From Dryocola sp032051265 (GTDB lineage: Bacteria > Pseudomonadota > Gammaproteobacteria > Enterobacterales > Enterobacteriaceae): a stretch of 64,000 nucleotides of DNA. The notes beneath the pieces were generated by a model. The model ran no database searches, was not told the origin of the DNA, and saw nothing but the letters and a program-made list of their open reading frames with translations. Below are positions 52,162 through 60,756 of this stretch, piece after piece. Within the stretch, counting starts at the first letter, position 1. Each line of letters opens with the position of its first letter. Position numbers and translations under genes: made by a program. The stretch is from contig DAMBYU010000001.1 in assembly GCA_032051265.1 (NCBI GenBank), positions 806,001 through 870,000 of the forward strand, written 5' to 3'.

Positions 52162-53016
52162 TTACAGACCCAGCAGGCCGATTGCATAACCGACGATACC
52201 GATGACAAAGAAGCCCATGATGATCCACAGCGCGTTCACTTTCTTACGCAGCAGCCACATGCAGGCAAAGGTCAACAGCAGCGGCACGAGTCCTGGCATC
52301 AGTTGATCGAGGATGGTTTGCACCGTGGTGACTTTAACCGCGCCGGTCTGGTCGGTAATTCTCGACACCACCAGCGGTATGTTAACGTGCGTCCACTTGT
52401 TGACCAGCGCCCCCATGACAAAGAGGCCGAGAATCGACGCCCCCTCGGTCAATTTTTGCAGGAAGCCGCCGCCCATATCCTTAACAATATCAATACCCTT
52501 ACGGTAACCGTATGCGACACCGTAGTAGCGGGTCAGCAAACGCACGGCGTTAAACAGGATAAAGAACAGCAGCGGACCCAGCAGGCTGCCGCTCATGGCA
52601 ATCCCGGCGCCCAGCGCTGCGAATACAGGGCGCACGGTGCCCCAGAAGATTGGGTCGCCCACGCCTGCCAGCGGCCCCATCAGACCGACTTTAATGCCGT
52701 TAATGGCACCATCGTCAATTTCTGCGCCATTCGCACGCTGCTCTTCCATCGCAAGCGTTACGCCCAGCACAGGCGCTGCAACATACGGATGGGTGTTGAA
52801 GAATTCCAGGTGGCGTTTAATCGCCTGTTTGCGCGCGTCGTTATTCTCAGGATACAGGCGTTTGATGGCCGGGATCATAGAGAAGCAGAAGCCCAGCGCC
52901 TGCATACGTTCAAAGTTCCATGACCCCTGGAAGAGGTTCGAACGTATGAACACGCCACGAATATCACCCGGAGTAAGTTTCTTCTCGGTAGTCATTGTTT
53001 TGGTGGTATCAACCAT
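52162..53016 (-). CDS. manZ: Mannose PTS component IID, ManZ
   Basis: 284-residue membrane subunit of the mannose-type PTS permease. It works with ManY to move mannose, glucose, glucosamine and related sugars, which ManX phosphorylates. The family core is seen in LFQGSWNFERMQALGFCFSM, GLMGPLAGVGDPIFWGTVRP and ILDQLMPGLVPLLLTFACMW. I prefer the ATG at 53016 (MVDTTKTMT), which has the site TAGGTGAG; a GTG at 53025 (MSEMVD form) is an alternative. manY ends 13 bases upstream. Confidence 0.95.
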   Translation of the reverse strand: MVDTTKTMTTEKKLTPGDIRGVFIRSNLFQGSWNFERMQALGFCFSMIPAIKRLYPENNDARKQAIKRHLEFFNTHPYVAAPVLGVTLAMEEQRANGAEIDDGAINGIKVGLMGPLAGVGDPIFWGTVRPVFAALGAGIAMSGSLLGPLLFFILFNAVRLLTRYYGVAYGYRKGIDIVKDMGGGFLQKLTEGASILGLFVMGALVNKWTHVNIPLVVSRITDQTGAVKVTTVQTILDQLMPGLVPLLLTFACMWLLRKKVNALWIIMGFFVIGIVGYAIGLLGL

Positions 53017-53028
53017 TTCGCTCACCTA

Positions 53029-53829
53029 TTAATCTAATTCGTTATCGAGATCGTTAGAACCAGCAGCCGACGCCGGGGCGGCAGCGGAACGGTTGTATTT
53101 CGGGCTCAGTTGGATATACAGGATGGCCATCACGGCGCCAATTACGCCCAGAGCAACGAGGTTGAAATTGGTAAACGCGGCGGTCACGAAGCCCAGATAG
53201 AAGAACGGCATCAGGTAGCCTGCACGCATCATGTTGATAACCATGGCGTAACCAACAACGACGATCATGCCGCCTGCGATGTTCAGGCCGCTGGTAACCA
53301 CTTCAGGAATGGCGTTCAGCATGTTCTGAACTTCACTGGTACCTACAGAAATTGCCACGATAACGGCCGGAATTGCGATACGCATTGCCTGCAGGAACAG
53401 GGAGGAGACGTGGATCCAGGAAAGCGCCGAGAGGTTGCCATTTTCGGCAGCCTTATCCGCCGCGTGCTGGAAACCAACGGTAATAGTACGAACGATGATA
53501 GTCAGCACCTGGCCTGCTGCGGCCAGCGGAATAGCCAGGGCGATACCAGAGCCGATGCCCTGATGTCCGGCGACAACCAGAATGGTTGAGATAATGGACG
53601 CGAGCGCGGCATCGGGCGCCACGGCGGCACCGATGTTCATCCAGCCCAGAGCGATCATTTCGAGCGTACCGCCGATAATAATACCGGTTTTCATATCACC
53701 CAGTACGAGACCGATTAGCGTACAGGCGACAAGCGGACGGTGAAACTGAAATTCATCAAGCACCGATTCCATACCGGCAATACAGGCCACGATGAACACC
53801 AGCACAATCTGAAGAGTGGTAATCTCCAT
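53029..53829 (-). CDS. manY: Mannose PTS component IIC, ManY
   Basis: 266-residue membrane subunit of the mannose PTS; with ManZ it forms the channel, which is also the receptor for some bacteriocins and the entry route for lambda DNA in E. coli. Several membrane segments and the family stretch GGTLEMIALGWMNIGAAVAP are visible. The C-terminal tail is Ala/Ser-rich and acidic (GSNDLDNELD). It is the middle gene of manXYZ, 75 bases after manX. Confidence 0.96.
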   Translation of the reverse strand: MEITTLQIVLVFIVACIAGMESVLDEFQFHRPLVACTLIGLVLGDMKTGIIIGGTLEMIALGWMNIGAAVAPDAALASIISTILVVAGHQGIGSGIALAIPLAAAGQVLTIIVRTITVGFQHAADKAAENGNLSALSWIHVSSLFLQAMRIAIPAVIVAISVGTSEVQNMLNAIPEVVTSGLNIAGGMIVVVGYAMVINMMRAGYLMPFFYLGFVTAAFTNFNLVALGVIGAVMAILYIQLSPKYNRSAAAPASAAGSNDLDNELD

Positions 53830-53904
53830 TGTACTTCTCCTTAAACGTATGACTTAAGTGTAAAAACTGAGCAAAACGTAGAATCAGGCAACCCCGGCTG
53901 CGGG

Positions 53905-54867
53905 TTAACTTTTCACCTTCGCGATCAGATCCATCATTTTCAGTTTTTGATCGGTAGAGACTTTACGGGCTTCAAGCTCAATGCCGCGCTCGTTCAGTTT
54001 CTTAAAGGCTGCAATATCTTTTTCGTCGACTGAAATAGCGTTATTAACCTGGGTTTTACCCTGGCGGAACGCCATACCGCCGATATTGACAGAGGTGATC
54101 TTCACGCCGCCTTCTACGACGCGCTCGACATCGGTCGGGTTCGTAAACAGCAGCATCACTCGATCGCCTGCATATTTCGGGTTGTTATAGACACGGATCA
54201 TTTTAGCGACGTCCACAACGTGCGCGGTAACGCCAGGAGGCGCGACCTGAGTCAGCAGCGTTTTCCTTACGGTATCGGCTGCCACTTCGTCACTGACGAC
54301 GATAATGCGGGTGACGTTGGTTTCTTTAGTCCAGCGGGTCGCGACCTGGCCGTGAATTAAACGGTCATCGATACGAGCAAGACCGATATTCATATAGTCG
54401 TTTGCACCCATTGGCTTCACCGGCGCCGCGGCTTTTGGCGCTGCTGCGACAGGCGCGGCCGTTTCAACGGGCTTAGCTTTCAGGGCCTTGACGCCTTCGC
54501 GGCCCGTTTCTACCGCCAGCGCCACCAGTTCATCAAAAGCGGGATTGTCGTCACGCGCCAGCAGCGTCTCGACCAGCATCGGAATATTGACGCCAGCCAC
54601 GACTTCGTAATGCTCTTTATCGACGACAATGCGGCTTGCCGCATTGAAAGGGCTGCCGCCCCAGGTATCGACGAGAAACAGCACGCCTTTGTCGCTGTCC
54701 AGATTCGCCAGCTGCGCATTATATTTTTCAATTAATGTTTCGGCATTTTCACCGGGAACGAAATCTATCCAGCCAACGTTTTCCTGTTCGCCTAATAGCA
54801 TTTCGGCGGTTTTCAGCAGCTGCTCCGCCGCCCAGCCGTGTGTGCCTATGACAATAGCAATAGTCAC
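53905..54867 (-). CDS. manX: Mannose PTS component IIAB, ManX
   Basis: 320-residue cytoplasmic subunit. The IIA domain (1-130) carries the phosphorylated His10 (VIGTHGWA); an Ala/Pro linker (about 131-152) leads to the IIB domain with His172 (DDRLIHGQVATRW), which passes phosphate to the sugar. First gene of manXYZ. In E. coli the operon is repressed by Mlc, activated by CRP and silenced by the sRNA SgrS under sugar-phosphate stress; a Mlc/NagC-like palindrome lies 86-111 bases upstream here. Confidence 0.97.
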   Translation of the reverse strand: MTIAIVIGTHGWAAEQLLKTAEMLLGEQENVGWIDFVPGENAETLIEKYNAQLANLDSDKGVLFLVDTWGGSPFNAASRIVVDKEHYEVVAGVNIPMLVETLLARDDNPAFDELVALAVETGREGVKALKAKPVETAAPVAAAPKAAAPVKPMGANDYMNIGLARIDDRLIHGQVATRWTKETNVTRIIVVSDEVAADTVRKTLLTQVAPPGVTAHVVDVAKMIRVYNNPKYAGDRVMLLFTNPTDVERVVEGGVKITSVNIGGMAFRQGKTQVNNAISVDEKDIAAFKKLNERGIELEARKVSTDQKLKMMDLIAKVKS

Positions 54868-54952
54868 CTGCTACCTCCTGTGTTGTACATCTGCCCCGAT
54901 GGCTTGAATCGATTCAGATAAAGGGTTAAGAAAAGTTGAACCATTTACCTGA

Positions 54953-54978
54953 ATTATTTTAGACAGTGAAAAAATAAT
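54953..54978. promoter_or_regulatory. Mlc/NagC-like operator upstream of manX
   Basis: ATTATTTT-N9-AAAAATAAT is an inverted repeat of the Mlc/NagC type (TTATTT...AAATAA). It lies between manX and yoaE, about 90 bases before manX. The assignment is by consensus only. Confidence 0.6.
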
Positions 54979-54981
54979 TTA

Positions 54982-54997
54982 TGTGATGCACATCCGT
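54982..54997. promoter_or_regulatory. Possible CRP site upstream of manX
   Basis: TGTGATGCACATCCGT has a perfect TGTGA half-site and a poor second half. Its position next to the Mlc-like palindrome suits the known CRP activation of manXYZ. Confidence 0.4.
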
Positions 54998-55130
54998 AAT
55001 TTAACTTTGTTACGCTTTCAGTTAGTTATAGCGCAAAATATGACCGTTGCAGGTTGCAGAAAAATTGCAAAGACAGGTAAATCTTTGCAAAAGGCGCTTT
55101 TGCTCTGATAATGTTGAGCTCTTGTTTAAT

Positions 55131-55310
55131 TTCCAGGGAGTAGAGGGCTGTAGCCCACCGTATGGACCGTCACCGACGTCTTTTCACTTTCCGGGCTGTA
55201 GCTTCAGTCCAGCAACGCGACATTCCTTGTCCGTTTATCCATGCCATTCAATGTCTCGCGCCCGCGAATAGTGGGGTGTCGTTTAGCCATTCCAGCCACA
55301 GGAGTCTGTC
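55131..55310 (+). promoter_or_regulatory. yoaE leader with GGGAGTAG motif (possible diverged yybP-ykoY element)
   Basis: The 180 bases before yoaE hold GGGAGTAG, then CCGTCACCGACGTC, and then no clear GAGACC loop. The first two elements are in the order seen in the Mn riboswitch of mntP, and yoaE encodes a TerC-family protein, a class often controlled by that riboswitch. The missing second loop makes the call tentative. Confidence 0.4.
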
Positions 55311-56870
55311 ATGGAATTCTTAATGGACCCCCAGATTTGGGCGGGCTTACTGACGCTTGTGGTGCTGGAGATTGTACTGGGTATCGATAACCTGGTATTT
55401 ATCGCCATCCTTGCGGATAAACTGCCGCCAAAACAGCGGGATAAAGCGCGACTCATCGGTTTATCCCTGGCTTTGGTCATGCGACTCGGTTTGCTGTCAT
55501 TAATCTCATGGATGGTGACGCTTACCCAACCGCTGTTCAGCGTAATGGATAAGACCTTCTCGGGGCGGGATTTGATTATGCTGGTCGGGGGTATTTTCCT
55601 GCTGTTTAAAGCCACGACGGAATTGCATGAGCGGCTGGAAAATCGCCAGCATGGCGACGGACACGGAAAAGGCTACGCCAGCTTCTGGGTTGTCGTGCTG
55701 CAGATTGTCGTCCTGGACGCGGTGTTCTCACTTGATGCGGTTATTACCGCTGTGGGCATGGTCAACCACCTGCCGGTAATGATGACTGCGGTCGTTATTG
55801 CGATGGGTGTGATGCTGCTGGCCTCAAGGCCGCTGACGAACTTCGTCAACCAGCATCCTACGGTCGTGGTGCTTTGCTTAAGCTTCCTGTTGATGATTGG
55901 ACTTAGCCTTGTGGCAGAAGGCTTCGGATTCCATATTCCGAAAGGCTATCTGTATGCGGCCATCGGCTTCTCAATCATTATCGAGCTGTTCAACCAGATT
56001 GCGCGGCACAACTTTATTCGTCATCAGTCAAATGTGCCGCTGCGTGCCCGTACCGCTGATGCGATCCTGCGCCTGATGAACGGCAAACGCCAGGAGCGTG
56101 CCGAGCGTGACGAGAGCAAAACTATTACGCCGATTGAAGCGGAAGCCTTTGCGGCTGAAGAACGCTACATGATTAACGGGGTGCTGACGCTGGCCTCGCG
56201 TTCATTGCGCAGCATCATGACGCCCCGCGGTGAAATTTCCTGGGTTGATGCGCACAAATCGGTTGAAGAGATCCGTGAGCAGCTTCTGGAATCCCCGCAC
56301 AGCCTGTTCCCGGTGTGTCGCGGTGAACTGGATGAAATTATCGGCATTGTGCGTGCTAAAGAGCTGCTGGTGGCGCTCGACAAAGGGGCGGACGTGACGG
56401 CTATCGCTTCCCGGACGCCGGTCATCGTGGTGCCGGAAACATTGGATCCGATCAACCTGTTGGGTGTGCTGCGGCGCGCGCGCGGCAGCTTCGTTATCGT
56501 CAACAACGAGTTTGGCGTGGTGCAAGGCCTGGTCACGCCGCTGGACGTGCTGGAAGCTATCGCCGGGGAGTTCCCGGACGCCGATGAAACGCCGGAAATT
56601 ATTCGTGATGGCGACGGCTGGCTGGTGAAAGGCTCAACCGACCTGCACGCCCTGCAGCAGCATCTGGATATCAATACCCTGGTCAATGACGAGGAAGATA
56701 TTGCTTCTATCGCGGGTCTGCTGATTGCGGTTAACGGCCAGATCCCGAAACAGGGCGATATGATTGAGATTGCTCCGTTGAGCTTCCAGATTGTGGAAGC
56801 GAATGATTACCGCGTGGACCTGGTTCGCGTTATAAAAGAGTCTGATCCACATCAGGATGAAGAAGAGTAA
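55311..56870 (+). CDS. yoaE: TerC-family membrane protein with CBS and CorC domains, YoaE
   Basis: 519-residue inner-membrane protein. The N-terminal TerC domain (1-240) has about seven helices with the conserved acidic motifs LEIVLGIDNLVFIAILAD and VLDAVFSLDAVITAVGM, thought to bind metal. Two CBS domains (about 300-430: TPRGEISWVDAHKSVEEIRE, VTPLDVLEAIAGEFPD) and a CorC/HlyC-type C-terminal domain follow. The substrate is not proved; TerC relatives export Mn. Its stop codon abuts the stop codon of pdeD on the other strand with no base between. Confidence 0.94.
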   Translation: MEFLMDPQIWAGLLTLVVLEIVLGIDNLVFIAILADKLPPKQRDKARLIGLSLALVMRLGLLSLISWMVTLTQPLFSVMDKTFSGRDLIMLVGGIFLLFKATTELHERLENRQHGDGHGKGYASFWVVVLQIVVLDAVFSLDAVITAVGMVNHLPVMMTAVVIAMGVMLLASRPLTNFVNQHPTVVVLCLSFLLMIGLSLVAEGFGFHIPKGYLYAAIGFSIIIELFNQIARHNFIRHQSNVPLRARTADAILRLMNGKRQERAERDESKTITPIEAEAFAAEERYMINGVLTLASRSLRSIMTPRGEISWVDAHKSVEEIREQLLESPHSLFPVCRGELDEIIGIVRAKELLVALDKGADVTAIASRTPVIVVPETLDPINLLGVLRRARGSFVIVNNEFGVVQGLVTPLDVLEAIAGEFPDADETPEIIRDGDGWLVKGSTDLHALQQHLDINTLVNDEEDIASIAGLLIAVNGQIPKQGDMIEIAPLSFQIVEANDYRVDLVRVIKESDPHQDEEE

Positions 56871-58469
56871 TCAGCGCAACGGTAGGACGGGGATAGCGTG
56901 ACCATTATGGTGAGGGGGCGGCGAGGTGCGGCCCTCAAGCCAGAGCGGAAACTCTTTTAACGGCATGGGACGCGCGTACAAATAACCTTGCAAAATATTC
57001 ACACCGCGGTTGCGCAGATACTCTGCCTGCTGCGGTGTTTCTACGCCTTCCGCCACCAGATCGATCCCCAGGCGCTGCGCCAGCGAGATGATAATATCCG
57101 TCACCGTTGAGTTAACCGCATCAGTACCAATTGCTGCCGTAAAGGATTTATCAATTTTCAACACGTCAGGATTCAGCGTTTCAAGATAGGTCAGCGAACT
57201 CTGCCCGGTGCCAAAATCATCAATTGCCAGATCGATGCCCAGCCTGTGCAAATCACGCACCACGCGGTAGTCGACATCCGGTAGCGCATCACGCTCGGTT
57301 AACTCCAGCATAAGCTGTTGTATGGCCTGTGACGGGAACCAGAAGTGCTTCAAATCGTCAATAATTTCACCGTTGTGGAAGTGGCTCGCCGCTACGTTAA
57401 TGCCGATATGAAAATCACGGGATTTCGGAAACATATCCAGATGCCGCACCGTTTCAACCAGCACGAAGCGCGTTAACGGCGCGATTAAATTTTGTTGTTC
57501 GGCAAGGGGAATAAACACTTCAGGCGATATCCATCCCTGACGCGGATTGTTCCAGCGCAGCAGCAATTCCACGCCCACACATTGCTGATTTCGCGCATTG
57601 AGCAGCGGCTGGCAGAATACTTCAAACTCCCGCGACGCAAGGCCGAGATTAATCTCCCAGGAGAAACTCATGCGGTTTGCCGTGGCAAGCCAGGTGATAT
57701 AGCCGATAAGCATGCTAAGGATCAGCGCCAGGGGAAGCTGCCCGGGCAAGTTTTTTAACGCCAAATCTCCGGCAGACGGGCCAATGGTGGTAATGGAAAA
57801 CGGAAATTTCTCCGAAGCCATTTCCTGGCTGACCAGCCCGCGTTCGATGCCCACGCGCGTAAGTAAACCTTTTCCATGCTCCAGATGTGAACCGGCCACG
57901 TTGAGCACGGCGCGTGTTACCCAGGGCCGCTCGGGTTCAAGCATCAGGCCTGTCAGCATCTCAATGTTTACAACTTCCATCACGCCATCCCGACTGTTAT
58001 TAACCACCGGGTGCCAGGAAACCAGCACGGGGGAGCCTTTAAGCAATGTGCTGTCAGTAGAAAGCAGCAGGAGAGGCGAGGAGGCTGGCAGGCGAGGTTG
58101 AAGCTGTGAAACGGAAACGTGCCGGGGGCCAAAAATACTCGAACAATACAGCACCCCGTCTTTAATCAGGGCGATGGATCTTACAGTCTGCATCCGCGCT
58201 GCATGCTCACGGATCCTGAGCTGTGCGGTTTCGCAGGGTGTGCCGACAAGCTGGAGCACATCCGCGCTGACGTCATCCAGCGGCGCGAGAATGCTCTCAA
58301 GCGTGGCGATAGCCCGCCCTTTGAAGGCCAGCATTCGCTGCTCGTTAAGATTGCGTTCAGCGACGTATCGCACGGTAAGCGTCAGAAAAAGCACCAGCAC
58401 GGCCATAGCGGCACAGACAATAAAACGTCTGCGCCGATACCTCTTAACGATACGTTGCGCGGTCTGCAT
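56871..58469 (-). CDS. pdeD: Cyclic-di-GMP phosphodiesterase PdeD (CSS-EAL)
   Basis: 532-residue membrane enzyme that hydrolyses c-di-GMP. Two membrane helices (about 18-36 and 240-258) flank a periplasmic CSS domain with redox cysteines (VGTPCETAQLRI, VLYCSSIFGP), and the C-terminal EAL domain has CVGVELLLRWNNP (ELL at the motif), NVAASHF, LTERDA, IDDFGTGQSSLTYL and VAEGVETPQQ. The catalytic glutamates and the DDFGTG metal site are present, so it should be active. In the CSS class, disulfide formation in the periplasm limits activity. Confidence 0.94.
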   Translation of the reverse strand: MQTAQRIVKRYRRRRFIVCAAMAVLVLFLTLTVRYVAERNLNEQRMLAFKGRAIATLESILAPLDDVSADVLQLVGTPCETAQLRIREHAARMQTVRSIALIKDGVLYCSSIFGPRHVSVSQLQPRLPASSPLLLLSTDSTLLKGSPVLVSWHPVVNNSRDGVMEVVNIEMLTGLMLEPERPWVTRAVLNVAGSHLEHGKGLLTRVGIERGLVSQEMASEKFPFSITTIGPSAGDLALKNLPGQLPLALILSMLIGYITWLATANRMSFSWEINLGLASREFEVFCQPLLNARNQQCVGVELLLRWNNPRQGWISPEVFIPLAEQQNLIAPLTRFVLVETVRHLDMFPKSRDFHIGINVAASHFHNGEIIDDLKHFWFPSQAIQQLMLELTERDALPDVDYRVVRDLHRLGIDLAIDDFGTGQSSLTYLETLNPDVLKIDKSFTAAIGTDAVNSTVTDIIISLAQRLGIDLVAEGVETPQQAEYLRNRGVNILQGYLYARPMPLKEFPLWLEGRTSPPPHHNGHAIPVLPLR

Positions 58470-58579
58470 CCATGGTCACCTTTGCTCAGCACTGCGACCA
58501 AAAGCGGTACGCAGGACATTAAAAGTGTAGTGGGGGAATGGGGTTACAACGAGAAATTAGACCAGCTTCTTTAAAGCAG

Positions 58580-58603
58580 AAACGGCGCCTGAACAGGCGC
58601 CGT
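58580..58603 (-). terminator. Terminator after sdaA
   Basis: Inverted repeat AACGGCGCCTGAACAGGCGC with CGTT closing; read leftward it is followed by TCTGCTTT, a modest T tract. Confidence 0.75.
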
Positions 58604-58609
58604 TATCAA

Positions 58610-59974
58610 TCAGTCGCACTGCACCTTTATAGCCAGGCCGCCGCGCGAGGTTTCGCGGTATTTAGCATTCATATCTTTGCCTGTTTCATACATCGTCTCG
58701 ATCACCTTATCGAGAGAAACGCGAGGCTCGCTGGTACGGCGCATCGCCATGCGGGTAGCGTTAATCGCTTTTACTGACGCAATGGCGTTACGTTCGATGC
58801 AGGGCACCTGTACCTGGCCTGCAACCGGGTCGCAGGTTAAACCAAGGTTATGCTCCATGCCGATTTCTGCGGCGACGCAAACCTGCTCCGGGCTCGCCCC
58901 CAGAATTTCGGCAAGACCAGCGGCCGCCATAGAGCAAGCCACGCCCACTTCGCCCTGGCAGCCTACTTCAGCGCCAGAAATAGAGGCGTTCATTTTGTAG
59001 AGCGCGCCAATCGCGCCCGACGCCAGGAAGTAACGAATATAGATATCCGGGCTGACCGACTCGATAAAATGATCGTAATAGGCAAGAACGGCCGGAACGA
59101 TGCCGCAGGCGCCGTTAGTCGGCGCGGTAACCACGCGTCCGCCGGCGGCGTTCTCTTCGTTAACCGCCAGAGCGAACATATTGACCCAGTCCACCACGTT
59201 CATCGGATCGTTAGAGAGCTTGTCGCTGGAAACCAGCATACGGCGCAGCGCGGAAGCGCGGCGCGGCACACGAAGCGGACCAGGCAGTACGCCCTCGGTA
59301 TTCACGCCGCGATCGATACAGGCGCGCATGGTGCTCCAGACGTTGGCGAAATAGTCTTCAATTTCTTTGCGGCTGTGCAGGGCCAGTTCGTTCTGCATGA
59401 TTACGCCGGACAGGGACATGCCGGTATCTTTGCAGTGCTGCAGCATCTCCTGCGCCGAATTGAACGAATAAGGCACGACGATTTCATCGACGGCATCTTT
59501 GCCAAAATGCTCTTCATCAACGATAAAACCGCCGCCGATAGAGTAGTAGGTTTTGGTGTAGATCTCTTTGTCGCCGCTATAAGCATGGATTGTCATGCCA
59601 TTTTCGTGCAGCGGCAGGTTATCGTTACTAAAACGCATGCCGTTATCTTTCGGGAAATCAACTTCATGACGGCCCTGCGCCAGCCATAAACGGCCACGCG
59701 CTTCAACGTCGCGGATAAACCCGGGGATGGCGTCGATATCAACGTTATCCGGCTGGTTACCCGCAAGCCCCATAATAATGGCGATATCCGTGTGGTGACC
59801 TTTGCCCGTTAAAGACAAAGAACCGTAGACATCCACTGCAACACGCGTGGTGCTCTCAAGCAGCCCTTGTTCGACCAGCGAGTCGACAAACTGCTTACCG
59901 GCTTTCATCGGCCCGACGGTATGGGAGCTGGATGGCCCAATGCCGACTTTGAACATGTCGAATATGCTAATCAC
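58610..59974 (-). CDS. sdaA: L-serine ammonia-lyase I SdaA
   Basis: Converts L-serine to pyruvate and ammonia with a 4Fe-4S cluster. The 454 residues equal E. coli SdaA and start at GTG (VISIFDMFKVGIGPSSSHTV); an ATG 60 bases upstream in frame is not conserved. Cysteines of the cluster are in APTNGACGIVPA, EVGCQGEVGVACSMAA and GLTCDPVAGQVQVPCIERNA. The N-terminal domain contains SSSHTVGPMKAG. Expressed alone, with a terminator downstream. Confidence 0.96.
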   Translation of the reverse strand: MISIFDMFKVGIGPSSSHTVGPMKAGKQFVDSLVEQGLLESTTRVAVDVYGSLSLTGKGHHTDIAIIMGLAGNQPDNVDIDAIPGFIRDVEARGRLWLAQGRHEVDFPKDNGMRFSNDNLPLHENGMTIHAYSGDKEIYTKTYYSIGGGFIVDEEHFGKDAVDEIVVPYSFNSAQEMLQHCKDTGMSLSGVIMQNELALHSRKEIEDYFANVWSTMRACIDRGVNTEGVLPGPLRVPRRASALRRMLVSSDKLSNDPMNVVDWVNMFALAVNEENAAGGRVVTAPTNGACGIVPAVLAYYDHFIESVSPDIYIRYFLASGAIGALYKMNASISGAEVGCQGEVGVACSMAAAGLAEILGASPEQVCVAAEIGMEHNLGLTCDPVAGQVQVPCIERNAIASVKAINATRMAMRRTSEPRVSLDKVIETMYETGKDMNAKYRETSRGGLAIKVQCD

Positions 59975-60174
59975 ACTAAAACTCCTCTGAGGCACCGCGT
60001 TTGTAAAATATGATGCTAAAAAATGGCTGGTCACTAGTTTAAAAATTTATTGCTGAGCTGAGTAAACTATTCACATGAATTAAACTAATGATTAACGATA
60101 AAACACCTAATATCAGCCGCTTTCCAGCAAGACTCTCTACTAAATATAGGCTCTTTGGCAGAATTAAAGGGTGA

Positions 60175-60753
60175 TCAAGGTTCCACGCCTGTCTGTAAAG
60201 CCAGCTCGCGGATGATGCCCGCGGTCATGCCCCAGACGAAATAGTGCTGATACCAGGAAAGCCAGACGCGGTGAGCGTTGCCGCGGCGATGGATATCCAG
60301 CGGGTGATAGCGGCCAAGGCTCAGCGCTTCCATTAGCGGCATTTCAAACACCGCGGAGACTTCATCTTCGCATGCGCGATAGGGCAGGTTCGCCGGGATG
60401 ATGCCGACAACGGGGGTGACCTGAAAGCCCGTCACGCTGTCTACCGGCGGAAGGATACCGATAATTTCTACAGCATCGGGCGGGATGGCGACCTCTTCAT
60501 GCGCTTCACGCAGGGCCGCCGCGATAAGCGATGCGTCCGAACTGTCTACGGCTCCGCCGGGAAATGCAACCTGGCCGGGATGCTTGCGCAGCAGCGGCGA
60601 ACGCTGTGTCAGCAGCAGGCCGGGCTGCGGACGGCGCACAATCGGCACCAGCACGGCGGCCTGGCGTTTGTTATTACTCATGGGCGCGCTGGATGGCCGT
60701 AACATCTGGAAGCGCGATAAAAATTCATTCAGCGACAGGGACGGGCCGGGCAT
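60175..60753 (-). CDS. nudL: Nudix hydrolase NudL (YeaB)
   Basis: 192-residue Nudix protein of the CoA-pyrophosphatase-like group. The Nudix box GGAVDSSDASLIAAALREAH-EEV has the spacing of E. coli NudL, preceded by AFP. The family signature LLTQRSPLLRKHPGQVAFPG lies just before it. The substrate has not been established here. It starts three bases after the pabB stop on the same strand, so it is translated from the pabB transcript. Confidence 0.94.
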   Translation of the reverse strand: MPGPSLSLNEFLSRFQMLRPSSAPMSNNKRQAAVLVPIVRRPQPGLLLTQRSPLLRKHPGQVAFPGGAVDSSDASLIAAALREAHEEVAIPPDAVEIIGILPPVDSVTGFQVTPVVGIIPANLPYRACEDEVSAVFEMPLMEALSLGRYHPLDIHRRGNAHRVWLSWYQHYFVWGMTAGIIRELALQTGVEP

Positions 60754-60756
60754 CTG

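Noticed and set aside
58850..59689. 279-codon plus-strand frame inside sdaA
   Set aside because: Antisense shadow of the well-conserved sdaA gene.
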